Virus record (IMG/VR): IMGVR_UViG_3300031857_001511
Location: 1 to 22,434 of that record
Source of the DNA: a virus
Reading direction: 5' to 3' (one strand)
DNA: 22,434 bases
Shown: in pieces, positions 9,101 to 16,758 of the stretch
Position numbering within the stretch: position 1 is the stretch's first letter
Layout of the letters: every line of letters begins with the position of its first letter
Notes under the pieces: model-generated
Told to the model about the DNA's origin: nothing
Database searches by the model: none
Seen by the model: only the letters and a program-made list of their open reading frames with translations
Made by a program: the position numbers and the translations under genes

Positions 9101-11428
9101 ATCTCCTCCACTCGCCCATCTACGAATTCTTCCAGGTGCAATAATCGCGTTTTCTTCTTGAAAAAGATTAAAGTTATTTGGTCTTAATTTTATGTACAAT
9201 CCTGCAGGCACATTGATATTTACATCAGGATCTTCCTCAGTTGGTATCTCTAAAAATCCTGAAGGCTGAGCTTGCTTATCTAAAACGGTAGTATAAATAC
9301 AACTGAATGCCGGTCCATCACTGTCGGCTTTTACAATCAATCTATCTCCATTCTCGACTTTTTGCATGTTCTCTCCTTCTAACAAAAGCCAAACTTCATT
9401 AGTCTCCGGATTAGTAAAATACAAGAAACTATAAATGGTTTCGTATCTTTCTTCATCAGGCTTAATTACAAATTTATATCTCTTAGCAAACTTAGGAGCT
9501 ATCTGAGTAACCGGAATTGTAACATGAATCATGTTCTTTCTTGTGGAATAACCACATGGAATATATTCTGCATTATAAGGACTCACTAGGGCAGTTGTAG
9601 CTCTATTGAATTCATCCATATAAACTATTCCAATCTCATATCCTCTATTGCTATGTAAGCTTCTTGGATTTGCAATCTCCTGAAATACAACAGACGCGAA
9701 TATAACTTTGTAATATTCATATATTCTTTTTGTCGGTGTAGTGATATCATCAACATACTCCATGGCCGGGAACTGAAGTCCTATAATATTGCTTCCAGGG
9801 CTCGTAATTATCCTAATCGGCTCAAGTATTCCATCAATACCACTTCCGTATTTAAAATAAATATCAACGCCATCACCCAAACTCTGAGGAAGCAAGCAGT
9901 TAAAACTATCCGTAAAGGTAATACCGGCACAAGAGGTGTCTTGCCCAGGCGTAGTTGTAGATACAGGAAGGATATTAAGCAGAGTCCCTACCGAGTTTAA
10001 AAACTCAGCACTTGTTGCTAATTCGTAAACAGAAGAATAGTCTCTTGTGAGTAAAAAGCTAAAGCTATACTCGACATTTTCTGTTTCATTGCTAGGAAAT
10101 GGATCTGTGCCTGAAAAAGAAGCGTGGTTAATTGTTATGTTTAAAAATATAGAAGCTCCTTCAACCAATGGTCTATCCGTTAAATCAAACGTAATAATAG
10201 ACTCTCCTATGTTTAAATCAGGAGTTTCTGATGGATCAATATTATAAAGACCTGTTTCAGTATCATCAATAACGTCTATACTTCCTATCTCTTCAAAAAT
10301 TAACTCTGTAGAATATTCAAATCTTGTTGGTTGACCATACTTATCAATTAAGTTATAACCTTCAACATAGTTCCCATACATCAACCTATTGCCCATAATA
10401 GTCTGAGCCTTTGCTAATAAAGGAACATTATCATACAATCTTAATATTTCAGCTTCATTCAATATGGTAAATATCTTACTATTATTGAAAGAAATTTCAT
10501 ACTCTGTATTGTCGGCTAATCCGTCCTCTGCCTTGTCTATTTTCTGAATTACCTTGATTATATTGTTCTCAGACTGCTTGAAAAGCAAATCTATACCAAC
10601 AACAAGAGGTCCTCCTGAATTGTACTTAACTATTGCAGCGTTGCATAAGTTAGTCATTCCTTCATTTAAAACACTGCTTGTTGAAAAACTAAACTGTCTT
10701 GGTATAAAAGCAGGAGCCGACCACTGAGATGTAGCAGAATACTCCCCATCAATGTATCTGTATCTGTATGCAAAGCAAACAAATCTTGTCTCTAAATAAT
10801 TTTCCTGGCCACTTGTCACAATAGGATATACTAACGGTGATTGAGTAGGTGGTTTTTTTATAACCAATATTGACTCTGCATTTAATGCGTCAATATTTAG
10901 AACAGGATTAGGGTAATTTCTTTTTATGTTTATAAATCTTGGTTGATTATAATCATCAGTAAAAAATAACAAATCCTCAATTAAATTGATACCGGTTATT
11001 AAATAAGATGGATTGAAGTTCAATGTGGTATTCACATCACCTCCATCGTTCATGCTAACGATATGATATGTAAGTATCTCAGTAAGAACATTGTACGACA
11101 CCAATAAGTCAAGCTTGCCGGTAGGATTAGCTCCTGATTCGGTAGTGGTAAAAGAAGGATCGTGAACAAACCAATAAATAGTCTCTCTTGCGCTATCGTC
11201 AATAGCACCGATACATCTTGCGTTCACACTCAAAGGAGTTCCATCTATATATGCTAGTTTAGTTAAAGAAGTGTTCCCTTTAGTGTTTGTAATTACACCA
11301 ACCTCAGATTTCTCTGTTGAGCCCATTCTAATATTCATAGCATCAACATACTCCCCTTCAGGTAGAAGACGTTGGTCAACAACCTTGTTCATTCTGCCTG
11401 CTATGAAATTCCTAGTTAAATTTGCCAT
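6152..11428 (-). CDS. Tail nozzle / stabilisation-like protein with cysteine-rich C-terminal adhesin-like region
   Basis: A 1758-residue virion protein. The N-terminus (residues 5-34: NFIAGRMNKVVDQRLLPEGE followed by YVDAMNIRM) is the characteristic start of the P22 gp10 / T7 gp12-like nozzle and stabilisation proteins of many Bacteroidota phages. Residues about 60-400 read as beta-propeller-like repeats (AIDDSARETIYWFVHD; NLIEDLLFFTDDYNQPRFI; AYRYRYIDGEYSATSQWS). Residues 893-950 are an inserted DSTATF module. KLGGFDPYMNEYVLALNDRP (1254-1273) ends the core. Residues 1280-1758 contain 16 cysteines, including CLNC, CCGC and CGNC, and two adhesin-like units near 1560-1611 and 1710-1758. The start lies 1 base after the preceding stop. 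The protein would form the lower tail tube and carry a receptor-binding or decorating part. The core call is firm; the receptor role is inferred. Confidence 0.8.
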   Translation of the reverse strand: MANLTRNFIAGRMNKVVDQRLLPEGEYVDAMNIRMGSTEKSEVGVITNTKGNTSLTKLAYIDGTPLSVNARCIGAIDDSARETIYWFVHDPSFTTTESGANPTGKLDLLVSYNVLTEILTYHIVSMNDGGDVNTTLNFNPSYLITGINLIEDLLFFTDDYNQPRFINIKRNYPNPVLNIDALNAESILVIKKPPTQSPLVYPIVTSGQENYLETRFVCFAYRYRYIDGEYSATSQWSAPAFIPRQFSFSTSSVLNEGMTNLCNAAIVKYNSGGPLVVGIDLLFKQSENNIIKVIQKIDKAEDGLADNTEYEISFNNSKIFTILNEAEILRLYDNVPLLAKAQTIMGNRLMYGNYVEGYNLIDKYGQPTRFEYSTELIFEEIGSIDVIDDTETGLYNIDPSETPDLNIGESIITFDLTDRPLVEGASIFLNITINHASFSGTDPFPSNETENVEYSFSFLLTRDYSSVYELATSAEFLNSVGTLLNILPVSTTTPGQDTSCAGITFTDSFNCLLPQSLGDGVDIYFKYGSGIDGILEPIRIITSPGSNIIGLQFPAMEYVDDITTPTKRIYEYYKVIFASVVFQEIANPRSLHSNRGYEIGIVYMDEFNRATTALVSPYNAEYIPCGYSTRKNMIHVTIPVTQIAPKFAKRYKFVIKPDEERYETIYSFLYFTNPETNEVWLLLEGENMQKVENGDRLIVKADSDGPAFSCIYTTVLDKQAQPSGFLEIPTEEDPDVNINVPAGLYIKLRPNNFNLFQEENAIIAPGRIRRWASGGDHLQMPYPMNIEGTDPDNPTWTFLDYSVPAGSKIDWKVDWNRAGVGGNCLPRGYNLEKVYTSSADYENMYEWFLGENIQLTINSGTDKGDDETNVFIPGLNRRLDEDLLGTTTGTAAFRLIDSTATFITDGVVAGVKVNAGGIFGSTEVESVVSETELILERNIFTSGMPYRLIWENGDINFWRFYRDTVTNELQIWFSSTFSCDGRNYKYSRRIYITAEITVFRAEDVIIFETEPSDSLPDVFFENELSFEIDENGNHMGNIQNQDIAGGIPAIIDTQFFNCFAFGNGAESYKIRDSIIGRPFNFGERVTTVAEQDYKESDRFSDITYSGVYNEESNLNKLNEFNKGLSNYKNCEASFGEIFLLDARSTDVLTLQEDKISYVLAGKNLLSDASAGNIITATPEVLGTQISRTEKYGISFNPESYVQWGADRYFTDVKRGAVIHLKGSEAQSDQLFVSSEDSMRTWFRDEFNASFNTQKLGGFDPYMNEYVLALNDRPLPVNQQCLNCGISQTFTLSVNEEVSKEMVYCVDLGAVVGFTEISWLFTSVEEGATLQVSVDYNGVIEDSLATDENGSISFNKNSVSVETAEITLTYTGDMVVSVLVNCPNTEEMTIVEVVLTNDSEGGQTIHTQYRYTDGAFIGPLFSNLVLFSTGAETPLVSRYNLLSGIVGTGGFPQEDSIMRLYTNKISPDDYVFDIAQDKFRYLRTSVLYENNSVDIESLITASSLATPISGATPVYYADFTVPESVNGQYLYLIWDLRDAISTELCFGEALINACCGCIPDFYYLNASFADSTSIFTDANMTTYADNGFYTFEGTVRELVDGVLLPAQTCGNCEPSVYCFEIPLDVSYTISYIDEFGETTEITGLGDDSLISVIAIVILSYEGAILVDCNTEPALRSDIGIVDPEVVDGCSEALEIPIFIVTSVTGEINSGDVACNSEDPLDTFDGGGLYYRLSLDSDPSNSKVCLVGVDGVISVYSICF
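8579..8752 (-). repeat. DSTATF module, copy in the nozzle-like protein
   Basis: Residues 893-950 read RLIDSTATFITDGV..G..V, then VESVVSETELILERNIF and a closing Y-R-L. The same pattern occurs in the 327-residue connector protein at 12767-12943. The two DNA copies also share a stretch reading GACTCTACAGC on the minus strand. It is probably a small beta-barrel inserted in both proteins. Confidence 0.7.
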
Positions 11429-11429
11429 A

Positions 11430-12353
11430 TTACTTGATTACCTTATCCATTCCTCTTAAGTTCATTAAGAGTCTCCCTGGATGAATATTACTGATTCTTA
11501 TTTTAGCATTTCTTAGTAATGCTGCTTTTTCTTTTCTTGCTCTAGTTACAATATACTCTTGAACTCCAAATTTAGAGTTTAGTATCTCGTATTTTATAGA
11601 AGCGTAGATGTACTGCTCAAACAACTTGTTCACAGTAATTAATGAGTTATCTCCATTCTCCATTCCATCTGAAATGTACTCAAGAATACATAGCTCTCCA
11701 GCCATTCCGGAATCAAAGTTTATGACTCCACTTTTATTGTCTATCTTAAATGTAGGATTGTAGTTCGCGGTCTCCGTATTCAATCCGTATCTCGCGCCAA
11801 TCGCATAGTCAAAATACCAATTCTCTCCCACACACCATCCTTCGGCTCCATCAAACTGATGACCTTGGTTTAGGTATATGCTTTTCTTTTTCTTGGTAAT
11901 CCTATCAAAATCAATATCTGAGTATTGAGGTCTTAAGATATTTCCGTTTTGGTCAAATAGAATATTTCCTTGTTGGTCCTGAAGATAGGCATTAGACGAA
12001 AGCGCCTGAATATTCTCTGTAAGAGGACGAAGAACACCATCTTTGTAAAGAGAAATACGAACCCAATTCACATAGTCTGATGGCAATATATATCGCAACG
12101 AATCTGCAACACTAAGCTCCAATACCTTTACTTCCTTAAACGCATCGTAATTAAGCTCTTGTATCGCTCTTTTTGCATGAAACAATACTTTATACCTCTC
12201 CTCGTTATTTATCAAAGAGTGGTTGCCGGTATGGATTAGCAAGAAGTTATTTACTACATCTTGCAGACTAACATACTGGTAAGAACCCCAATTAGCATCT
12301 TGAGGTGTATTGCCGTTGTTTTCGTAATACTGATATTGAGATATGTATGCCAT
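11430..12353 (-). CDS. Head-to-tail adaptor-type connector protein
   Basis: A 307-residue protein. Residues 30-75 form helices (VVNNFLLIHTG, NNEERYKVLFHAKRAIQELN) leading to a beta-section, LELSVADSLRYILPSDYVNWVRIS. This helix-bundle plus PxDYVN strand layout is typical of podovirus adaptors (T7 gp11, P22 gp4 type). The middle has two echoing turns, QQGNILFDQNGNILR (about 131-145). Residues 180-225 are a beta-sheet (YGLNTE, KSGVINFDSGMAGELCILEYIS). The C-terminal helix (235-290) is rich in Lys and Arg (KYEILNSK, TRARKEKAALLRNAKIR), suitable for packing against a portal ring. It sits between the 327-residue connector and the nozzle-like protein, the place of the adaptor in both T7 and P22 orders. 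Function is inferred from order and layout. Confidence 0.6.
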   Translation of the reverse strand: MAYISQYQYYENNGNTPQDANWGSYQYVSLQDVVNNFLLIHTGNHSLINNEERYKVLFHAKRAIQELNYDAFKEVKVLELSVADSLRYILPSDYVNWVRISLYKDGVLRPLTENIQALSSNAYLQDQQGNILFDQNGNILRPQYSDIDFDRITKKKKSIYLNQGHQFDGAEGWCVGENWYFDYAIGARYGLNTETANYNPTFKIDNKSGVINFDSGMAGELCILEYISDGMENGDNSLITVNKLFEQYIYASIKYEILNSKFGVQEYIVTRARKEKAALLRNAKIRISNIHPGRLLMNLRGMDKVIK

Positions 12354-12364
12354 ATTGTTTTATT

Positions 12365-13312
12365 TTATTGAATAGAAAATGTTTGTTGTTGAGCCTGTTC
12401 TTGAGACATACCAAACTGAGTCACCTCAATCTCTCTGATTGAAACTCCACAATATTTTAGTATTTTCATTACTAATTTGTATTCATCTTCATTTGGTAAC
12501 TCAAAGTCTTGATAATCAGGTTGTGATTGGTCAAACGAAGGCTCGCCATTTGTTAAAGTAACATAAGTCCATTTTGGAGTTTTAGGGAATCTAAAGTAAA
12601 CCGCTTGTACTTGACCTAACGTATCTATCGTTGATGGGTAGATTTTAATATTCTGCCCCTCTAAAGTGTAAGAAGGATAAAGAACAGATGGCTGAGTAAG
12701 GTTTGATGAATTTAATAGCGTTATCTTTCCAACGCTAACTTTGTCCGCTTCTTTTGACTCGTCTGAATATATGCTGTAGTCATTTGCTGTCGCAAGGAAT
12801 ATGTCAGAACTCAATACCAAAACAGTCTCTGATGTAACACTAAGAACAGTCGCTACTTTATTGGTGTCAATATTTGATACGATGTATCCCGGTAAAACTC
12901 CATCTGTAACAAACGTGGCTGTAGAGTCGGTTAATGTACCAACAGCAACAGCAGTGCTACTTCCTGATGCTATAAAATTAGGGTAACATAGTATTTTTAA
13001 AATATAATACGAGTAGTTCCCGACAGTTGTTAGCGTAGGAACCGAGAATATATTTCCGGAAATATTGATTAAGTAGTTTTCTGTTAAAAAAGACTCTAAT
13101 GTTTCTGCAAGAGGACTTTCTATATCAGCATAATCAGTGCCGGAAACACGAGAATTTTCTGCGCTTATAGCTTTGTTGTAGTTGCTATAATACTCTTCAT
13201 ACAACTCCATTTGCGCGTTGGCGGCATACAAATTGAAGTCTGATGGAGAAATGTATCCATAATTGTTTTTGTTCAATACGGATAGTACTGCATTTCTAAC
13301 TTCGTTTATCAT
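12365..13312 (-). CDS. Connector / neck-type virion protein with DSTATF insert
   Basis: I choose the ATG at 13312 (MINEVRNAVL, 315 residues). A longer frame from 13348 would begin inside a terminator hairpin and upstream of the -7 box. Residues 1-75 are helical (ISPSDFNLYAANAQMELYEE). A beta-insert (about 124-182 from this start) carries DSTATFVTDGV. The C-terminal half has PSVLYPSYTLEGQNIKIYPS, YFRFPKTPKW and QPDYQDFELPNEDEYKLVMK followed by ILKYCGVSIRE, which reads as a conserved virion-cluster family. It follows the major capsid unit and precedes the adaptor gene, so a ring at the head-tail joint is likely. The exact role is unknown. The gene starts a new transcription unit after a terminator. 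Confidence 0.6.
   Translation of the reverse strand: MINEVRNAVLSVLNKNNYGYISPSDFNLYAANAQMELYEEYYSNYNKAISAENSRVSGTDYADIESPLAETLESFLTENYLINISGNIFSVPTLTTVGNYSYYILKILCYPNFIASGSSTAVAVGTLTDSTATFVTDGVLPGYIVSNIDTNKVATVLSVTSETVLVLSSDIFLATANDYSIYSDESKEADKVSVGKITLLNSSNLTQPSVLYPSYTLEGQNIKIYPSTIDTLGQVQAVYFRFPKTPKWTYVTLTNGEPSFDQSQPDYQDFELPNEDEYKLVMKILKYCGVSIREIEVTQFGMSQEQAQQQTFSIQ
12767..12943 (-). repeat. DSTATF module, copy in the connector protein
   Basis: The encoded segment reads GTLTDSTATFVTDGV..GYIV, then VLSVTSETVLVLSSDIF and a closing Y-S-I. It matches the module at 8579-8752 in the nozzle-like protein position for position over most conserved residues. A looser relative sits in the major capsid protein. 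Confidence 0.7.
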
Positions 13313-13326
13313 TTTAAATCTTTTTA

Positions 13327-13334
13327 CAAATATA
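13327..13334 (-). promoter_or_regulatory. Bacteroidota-type -7 box TATATTTG before the connector gene
   Basis: The minus strand reads TATATTTG, an exact TAnnTTTG, directly after a terminator T-tract and 14 bases before the ATG at 13312. It is followed by TAAAAA, and this 14-base block matches the box before the scaffold gene at 13 of 14 positions. No clear -33 TTG is present. Confidence 0.55.
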
Positions 13335-13335
13335 A

Positions 13336-13365
13336 TAAAAAAAAGCACAGAAGTAAATCTGTGCT
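13336..13365 (-). terminator. Rho-independent terminator after the 247-residue gene
   Basis: On the minus strand an 8-base-pair stem AGCACAGA/TCTGTGCT closes a 6-base loop and is followed at once by a run of T. It lies about 45 bases after the stop of the gene at 13408-14151 and ends just before the next promoter box. The opposite strand lacks a matching T-run, so it works in one direction. Confidence 0.8.
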
Positions 13366-13376
13366 AATTTTCGATC

Positions 13377-13386
13377 AGGGGCCCCT
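13377..13386. other. GC-only-core perfect palindrome AGGGGCCCCT
   Basis: A 10-base perfect palindrome with eight consecutive G/C bases lies in an otherwise AT-rich 95-base gap. It sits between the stop codon at 13408 and the terminator stem. It has no loop and no T-tract, so it is not itself a terminator. A protein-binding site or chance are both possible. Confidence 0.45.
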
Positions 13387-13407
13387 ATAATCCCATAACC
13401 TATTTTT

Positions 13408-14151
13408 CTAGTGCTCTAAATAGGCCTCTAGCATTTTCAATGCATCTAAGCCATCATCGCTTGATAAAAAGTGCCCGGCCATTTCATAAGGATCTTCTCC
13501 AAAAGGAACAGATAGCATTTTCTTTTTATTACTCGCGGTATTAAACCACACTTCTCTATCGTTGTTGCGTAATGCCAATAGCTTCTCCTCAAAGAATCTT
13601 ATAACTCTAGCTTGAAACTGTAACTCAGGATCATTCAAAGTTGCAAGGAAATTTCTTGGATCGGTCTTGGCAAAAATCAAGATGTCTCTTTTTAATTCTG
13701 CAGTAGAAATAGTGGAAGGATCCTTACCGAACATAACTCTTGTAAGAGTCTCAAGTTGTTCAAGTGTAAGTTTTCTAGCCTCTACCAAAGCATCGATTTC
13801 TATATCCATATCAGCTACTTCTTCATGAGCTTCTCTCTCTTCGTCAATCTCTGCAAAGATTACACCATTCAAAGGGTGATAATGAAGGAACTCTTGTAGT
13901 ACCGGATTTGTTCTTGGAACACTAAGAAAGCCATCCTCGAAAACGATTGGCTCCATAATTGCATTTCCATCTTGCTCATCCTCGAAAGGAGACTTCTGAT
14001 TTATTGCATATCTTAATGGTCTATTTTGATTTTTCTTTTCATCAAACCACATAAGTGGGAATCTCGAATGATTTCTTGATGCTAATGTGTAAGATAACGG
14101 ATTTCCGTTCTTTAGTTTGTAGACCTTGTCTACTGAAATTGTTGACGCCAT
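13408..14151 (-). CDS. Conserved virion-cluster protein of unknown function, just after the major capsid gene
   Basis: A 247-residue protein. Residues 8-35 (KVYKLKNGNPLSYTLASRN, FPLMWFDEK) and 40-62 (NRPLRYAINQKSPFEDEQDG) begin the protein. VPRTNPVLQEFLHYHPLNG (78-96) and an acidic helix (EIDEEREAHEEVADMDIEID) follow. Residues 125-205 are helical (RKLTLEQLETLTRVMFGK; ELKRDILIFAKTDP). The C-terminus has NNDREVWFN, KKKMLSVPFGEDP and SSDDGLDALKMLEAYLE. I recall the same pattern beside capsid genes in other environmental phages but know no assigned role. Head completion, decoration or regulation are candidates. It is flanked by a terminator on each side, so it may form a single-gene unit, although no exact promoter box was found in the 80 bases before it. 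Confidence 0.65.
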   Translation of the reverse strand: MASTISVDKVYKLKNGNPLSYTLASRNHSRFPLMWFDEKKNQNRPLRYAINQKSPFEDEQDGNAIMEPIVFEDGFLSVPRTNPVLQEFLHYHPLNGVIFAEIDEEREAHEEVADMDIEIDALVEARKLTLEQLETLTRVMFGKDPSTISTAELKRDILIFAKTDPRNFLATLNDPELQFQARVIRFFEEKLLALRNNDREVWFNTASNKKKMLSVPFGEDPYEMAGHFLSSDDGLDALKMLEAYLEH

Positions 14152-14184
14152 TTTGTTATAATTTAATTTAATTTGAGTTTCAAT

Positions 14185-14218
14185 ATAAAAAAGAGAGTGC
14201 CACTAAAGACACTCTCTT
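14185..14218 (-). terminator. Rho-independent terminator after the major capsid gene
   Basis: A 9-base-pair stem AAGAGAGTG/CACTCTCTT with a 10-base loop is followed on the minus strand by a T-rich tail (TTTTTTATATT). It begins 14 bases after the major capsid stop. A terminator here separates the highly expressed capsid gene from the next genes; partial read-through is likely, since the following gap has only a poor promoter match (TATATTGA). Confidence 0.8.
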
Positions 14219-14231
14219 CTTAAATAATATA

Positions 14232-15650
14232 CTATCCGAAACGGAATAATACGAAGTTGTTTGCACCTAAAGTACATACACATCTTTCAGACAAGAAGTT
14301 TACCTCCATTGCATCCAAGTCGCTAGTAGCAGCACCACCGGCAGAACCTGTAATCCAAGTTTTGTAACGTCTGTCTTCAGCCTCAGAAGCACGGTAACGA
14401 ACGTGTAAGAATGGTCTCTTAGCGTTTTTACCCATGATTTGATCGTAAACTGAAGTAGAACCTGCAGGAACCAATAAACCAGTGATTGTACCGGTAGCAG
14501 TAGCAGCAGTACCATTTAAACCTCCACGCATTGTTGGATCGTTCAAATATTTCCAATCTGATTTGTAGAAATCGTAACCTCTACGGAATCCTGTGAACCC
14601 TAAGTTCAAGGCCATGTCTACATCATTGTCGAATAAACCGAATGAGGCACTTTGTGAAGCACCACTACCTGTGTAACCATTCAATGTGGCCAACATATTG
14701 TCGATGTCAAAAGACAAACCACGATTTACGAATAAAGCATTTTCTTCGATAGCACCTTGCTTATCTAAACGAGATACGATTGTATCCCAATCAGTTAAAG
14801 ATGTTGGTGTACCACCTCCCCAAACGTTTCCTCTTCCGTTTACAACGTAGAATACACCTTCAGAACCAATAAATCCTGCAGTAGCAGCACCTGAACCAGA
14901 TGCAGCCGGAACCGCTTCAATCATTGCAGTCTCGATGTAGTCTTCAAAACGTAAACGAGTTTCGTGCTCTGATTTCAAATACCACAAGTAACCTGTAGCA
15001 CCATTTTCAGTTGTCACTTCAACCCATCCGATTTGAGCCATATCAGATCCGTTCACCGCATATTTATCTTTCAAGATAATAGGGTTGTTGCTGTAGATGT
15101 CATCTTCAGCCTCTAAAGAACCAATCATTCCAGGTGTTCCTTTTTTGAACTCAGAACCGTAAATAAATACAGTACATCCAGTTGATACAGCAAATGCTTG
15201 ACCGGCTGCTTCGTAGTAAGCTACAGTAAATGTAGTTGCAGTAGGAACAGCAGTAACGATACCTTTGTTGAAAACACCTGAAGTGTTGTTCTGAATCATA
15301 ACTGTTTGTCCAACTCTGATTGCGATGTAAGTAACACCTGCGTCAGCTACCGTAAATGTTGCAGTGTTTGAACCTGCAGCAGCGGCTGATGTACAGCTAG
15401 TGTACTTAATGTGAAGACGACCTTGCTCAGCCCATTTGATTTGGTCAGAGTTAGAAGGCATCTCAGCACCTACCATTCTCAAGAATGATGCGATGGTTCT
15501 ATTACCATAACGCTCAAATTCTTTCTCGTAAGTATCTGGAAGATACTGGTTCAAGAAGTTGAAGTTGGTAATATAGTTTGTCTGTAACGCTACTTGCTCC
15601 GCTGCCGGTTGTAATGCAAAAGTAGGCGTATTTAATAAAGCACTTGCCAT
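14232..15650 (-). CDS. Major capsid protein, HK97-fold type
   Basis: A 472-residue protein. Residues 30-72 (NFNFLNQYLPDTYEKEFERY, GNRTIASFLRMVGAEMPSNSDQIKW) match the start of the major capsid proteins of crAss-like and related Bacteroidota phages as I know them. A beta-insert occupies about 84-170 (NTATFTVADAGVTYIAIRVG; TTFTVAYYEAAG). Later segments include TRLRFEDYIETAMIEAVPAA (231-250), an axial-type region NALFVNRGLSFDIDNMLATL (304-323), the loop GFTGFRRGYDFYKSDWKYLN (351-370) and a C-terminal strand region (FLHVRYRASEAEDRRYKTWI, 414-433). It follows the scaffold-like gene by 19 bases and ends in a strong terminator. Its DNA has visibly more G and C than its neighbours (for example 32 of 60 bases in 14881-14940), which fits codon selection for high expression. 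Confidence 0.9.
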   Translation of the reverse strand: MASALLNTPTFALQPAAEQVALQTNYITNFNFLNQYLPDTYEKEFERYGNRTIASFLRMVGAEMPSNSDQIKWAEQGRLHIKYTSCTSAAAAGSNTATFTVADAGVTYIAIRVGQTVMIQNNTSGVFNKGIVTAVPTATTFTVAYYEAAGQAFAVSTGCTVFIYGSEFKKGTPGMIGSLEAEDDIYSNNPIILKDKYAVNGSDMAQIGWVEVTTENGATGYLWYLKSEHETRLRFEDYIETAMIEAVPAASGSGAATAGFIGSEGVFYVVNGRGNVWGGGTPTSLTDWDTIVSRLDKQGAIEENALFVNRGLSFDIDNMLATLNGYTGSGASQSASFGLFDNDVDMALNLGFTGFRRGYDFYKSDWKYLNDPTMRGGLNGTAATATGTITGLLVPAGSTSVYDQIMGKNAKRPFLHVRYRASEAEDRRYKTWITGSAGGAATSDLDAMEVNFLSERCVCTLGANNFVLFRFG

Positions 15651-15669
15651 TTTCTTTTAATTTTAAGTT

Positions 15670-16758
15670 TTACATTTTTTTAATACTGCGGATTTTTAAG
15701 CTTCTACCCGAATCAGGATTTACCGCTTTTACCTGTATTCCATCCGTTGATTTAGCTATTTCAGGAGCTTTTCTCTCAGACATATTAATGTTTTTAATAC
15801 TCTTCATAGTTCCCTCGGTAGCATCCGATTTACCTTGCTCATAAAAGAACTTGGCAAATTTCTCAGGATTCATAGCAACTGCTAATGATTTGTGATAGCC
15901 TTGCGCATCCTTAACCAATCCTTGCTCATCCAAGAACTTATTGATAAAGTTCGCTGGAGTTGATTGGATTTTCTTAAGCTCATTCGCATCGCCCGGATTG
16001 AAAGTGATTTTTCTGTCATTAACATCGAACTCAAAACCTTTGAACTCTCCGTTAAATACTTCGTCAGTTTTTTGTGCGAACCAACTTCTCTTTCTCTCGT
16101 TTTCTTCCTCAATCGTCTTAGCCTGCTTAGTATATTGCTTGTAGCTTTCGTAGATTTCTTTTTCATCATCAGAAATAAGTGGCGTACTTGACTCAAGTGG
16201 CACTTTGTATTTTTCTTTTTGAGTATTAAAAAATCGCTTGGCTTCAGCAATAGCTTTTTTTGTTTCTATCTTAACTCTTTTGATTGTAGACTCATCGTCC
16301 AAATCCTCGTCGTATTTGTATGATTCCATTAAGGTCTCAATATCCTCCGAGTCCAAATCAGACTGAGTAGCTGATAGATAATTTTTAAGTAAACTTTCCG
16401 GATCCATAGAATCATAGTCTTTTTTAAGACTTAAGAAATCTTCGAACCCTCTTCCAGTTTCCTTTTTGTATTTCATATAAGCAGCAACGTCTTCCGGCAA
16501 AGGCTCGCTTTGCTCTCTTTCCGCCATTAACTCATCAAATGAGTTTATCTGCTTATTGTATCTTTTACCAATATATGAAAGAACTTTCTCTTCCGTTAAA
16601 TCTTCTGGCTCTGCTTGTGGCTCCTCTTGAACAGGAACTTCTGCAGCAACCTCTGCTTGTGGTTCAAATTGTTGCTCATGCTTTTCAAGTAATTCTTGTT
16701 CAACTTGTGCAACTCCTTTTTCTTCTACACCATCTAATAATCTAACTTTTAATTCCAT
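15670..16758 (-). CDS. Scaffold-like capsid assembly protein
   Basis: A 362-residue, highly charged protein with almost no hydrophobic core by eye. Residues 25-60 are low-complexity Glu/Gln/Pro/Ala (QAEVAAEVPVQEEPQAEPED). Residues 60-240 are acidic helices with coiled-coil character (KRVKIETKKAIAEAKRFFNT; YKQYTKQAKTIEEENERKRS). The C-terminal 50 residues turn basic (SGRSLKIRSIKKM at the end). An acidic helical body with a basic coat-binding tail, placed between portal and major capsid protein, is the usual setting of a scaffolding protein, as in P22 gp8 and T7 gp9. No protease motif was seen here or elsewhere in the window. An exact TAnnTTTG box precedes it, so scaffold and capsid can be made from a separate strong transcript. 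The role is inferred from position and composition. Confidence 0.65.
   Translation of the reverse strand: MELKVRLLDGVEEKGVAQVEQELLEKHEQQFEPQAEVAAEVPVQEEPQAEPEDLTEEKVLSYIGKRYNKQINSFDELMAEREQSEPLPEDVAAYMKYKKETGRGFEDFLSLKKDYDSMDPESLLKNYLSATQSDLDSEDIETLMESYKYDEDLDDESTIKRVKIETKKAIAEAKRFFNTQKEKYKVPLESSTPLISDDEKEIYESYKQYTKQAKTIEEENERKRSWFAQKTDEVFNGEFKGFEFDVNDRKITFNPGDANELKKIQSTPANFINKFLDEQGLVKDAQGYHKSLAVAMNPEKFAKFFYEQGKSDATEGTMKSIKNINMSERKAPEIAKSTDGIQVKAVNPDSGRSLKIRSIKKM

Noticed and set aside
13313-13348. Upstream start for the connector gene (MLFFIIFVKRFK extension)
   Set aside because: The extra 12 codons lie over the terminator T-tract and the -7 box, so they would not be in the mRNA. The ATG at 13312 begins family-like sequence.
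14161-14186. Promoter before the 247-residue gene (TATATTGA)
   Set aside because: It matches TAnnTTTG only partly and overlaps the terminator T-tract, so it is not listed as a feature.
15882-16250. Minus-strand open frame of 122 codons in another frame of the scaffold-like gene
   Set aside because: It is a shifted-frame shadow of the scaffold-like gene, very rich in Lys, Arg and Ser, without its own promoter or leader.
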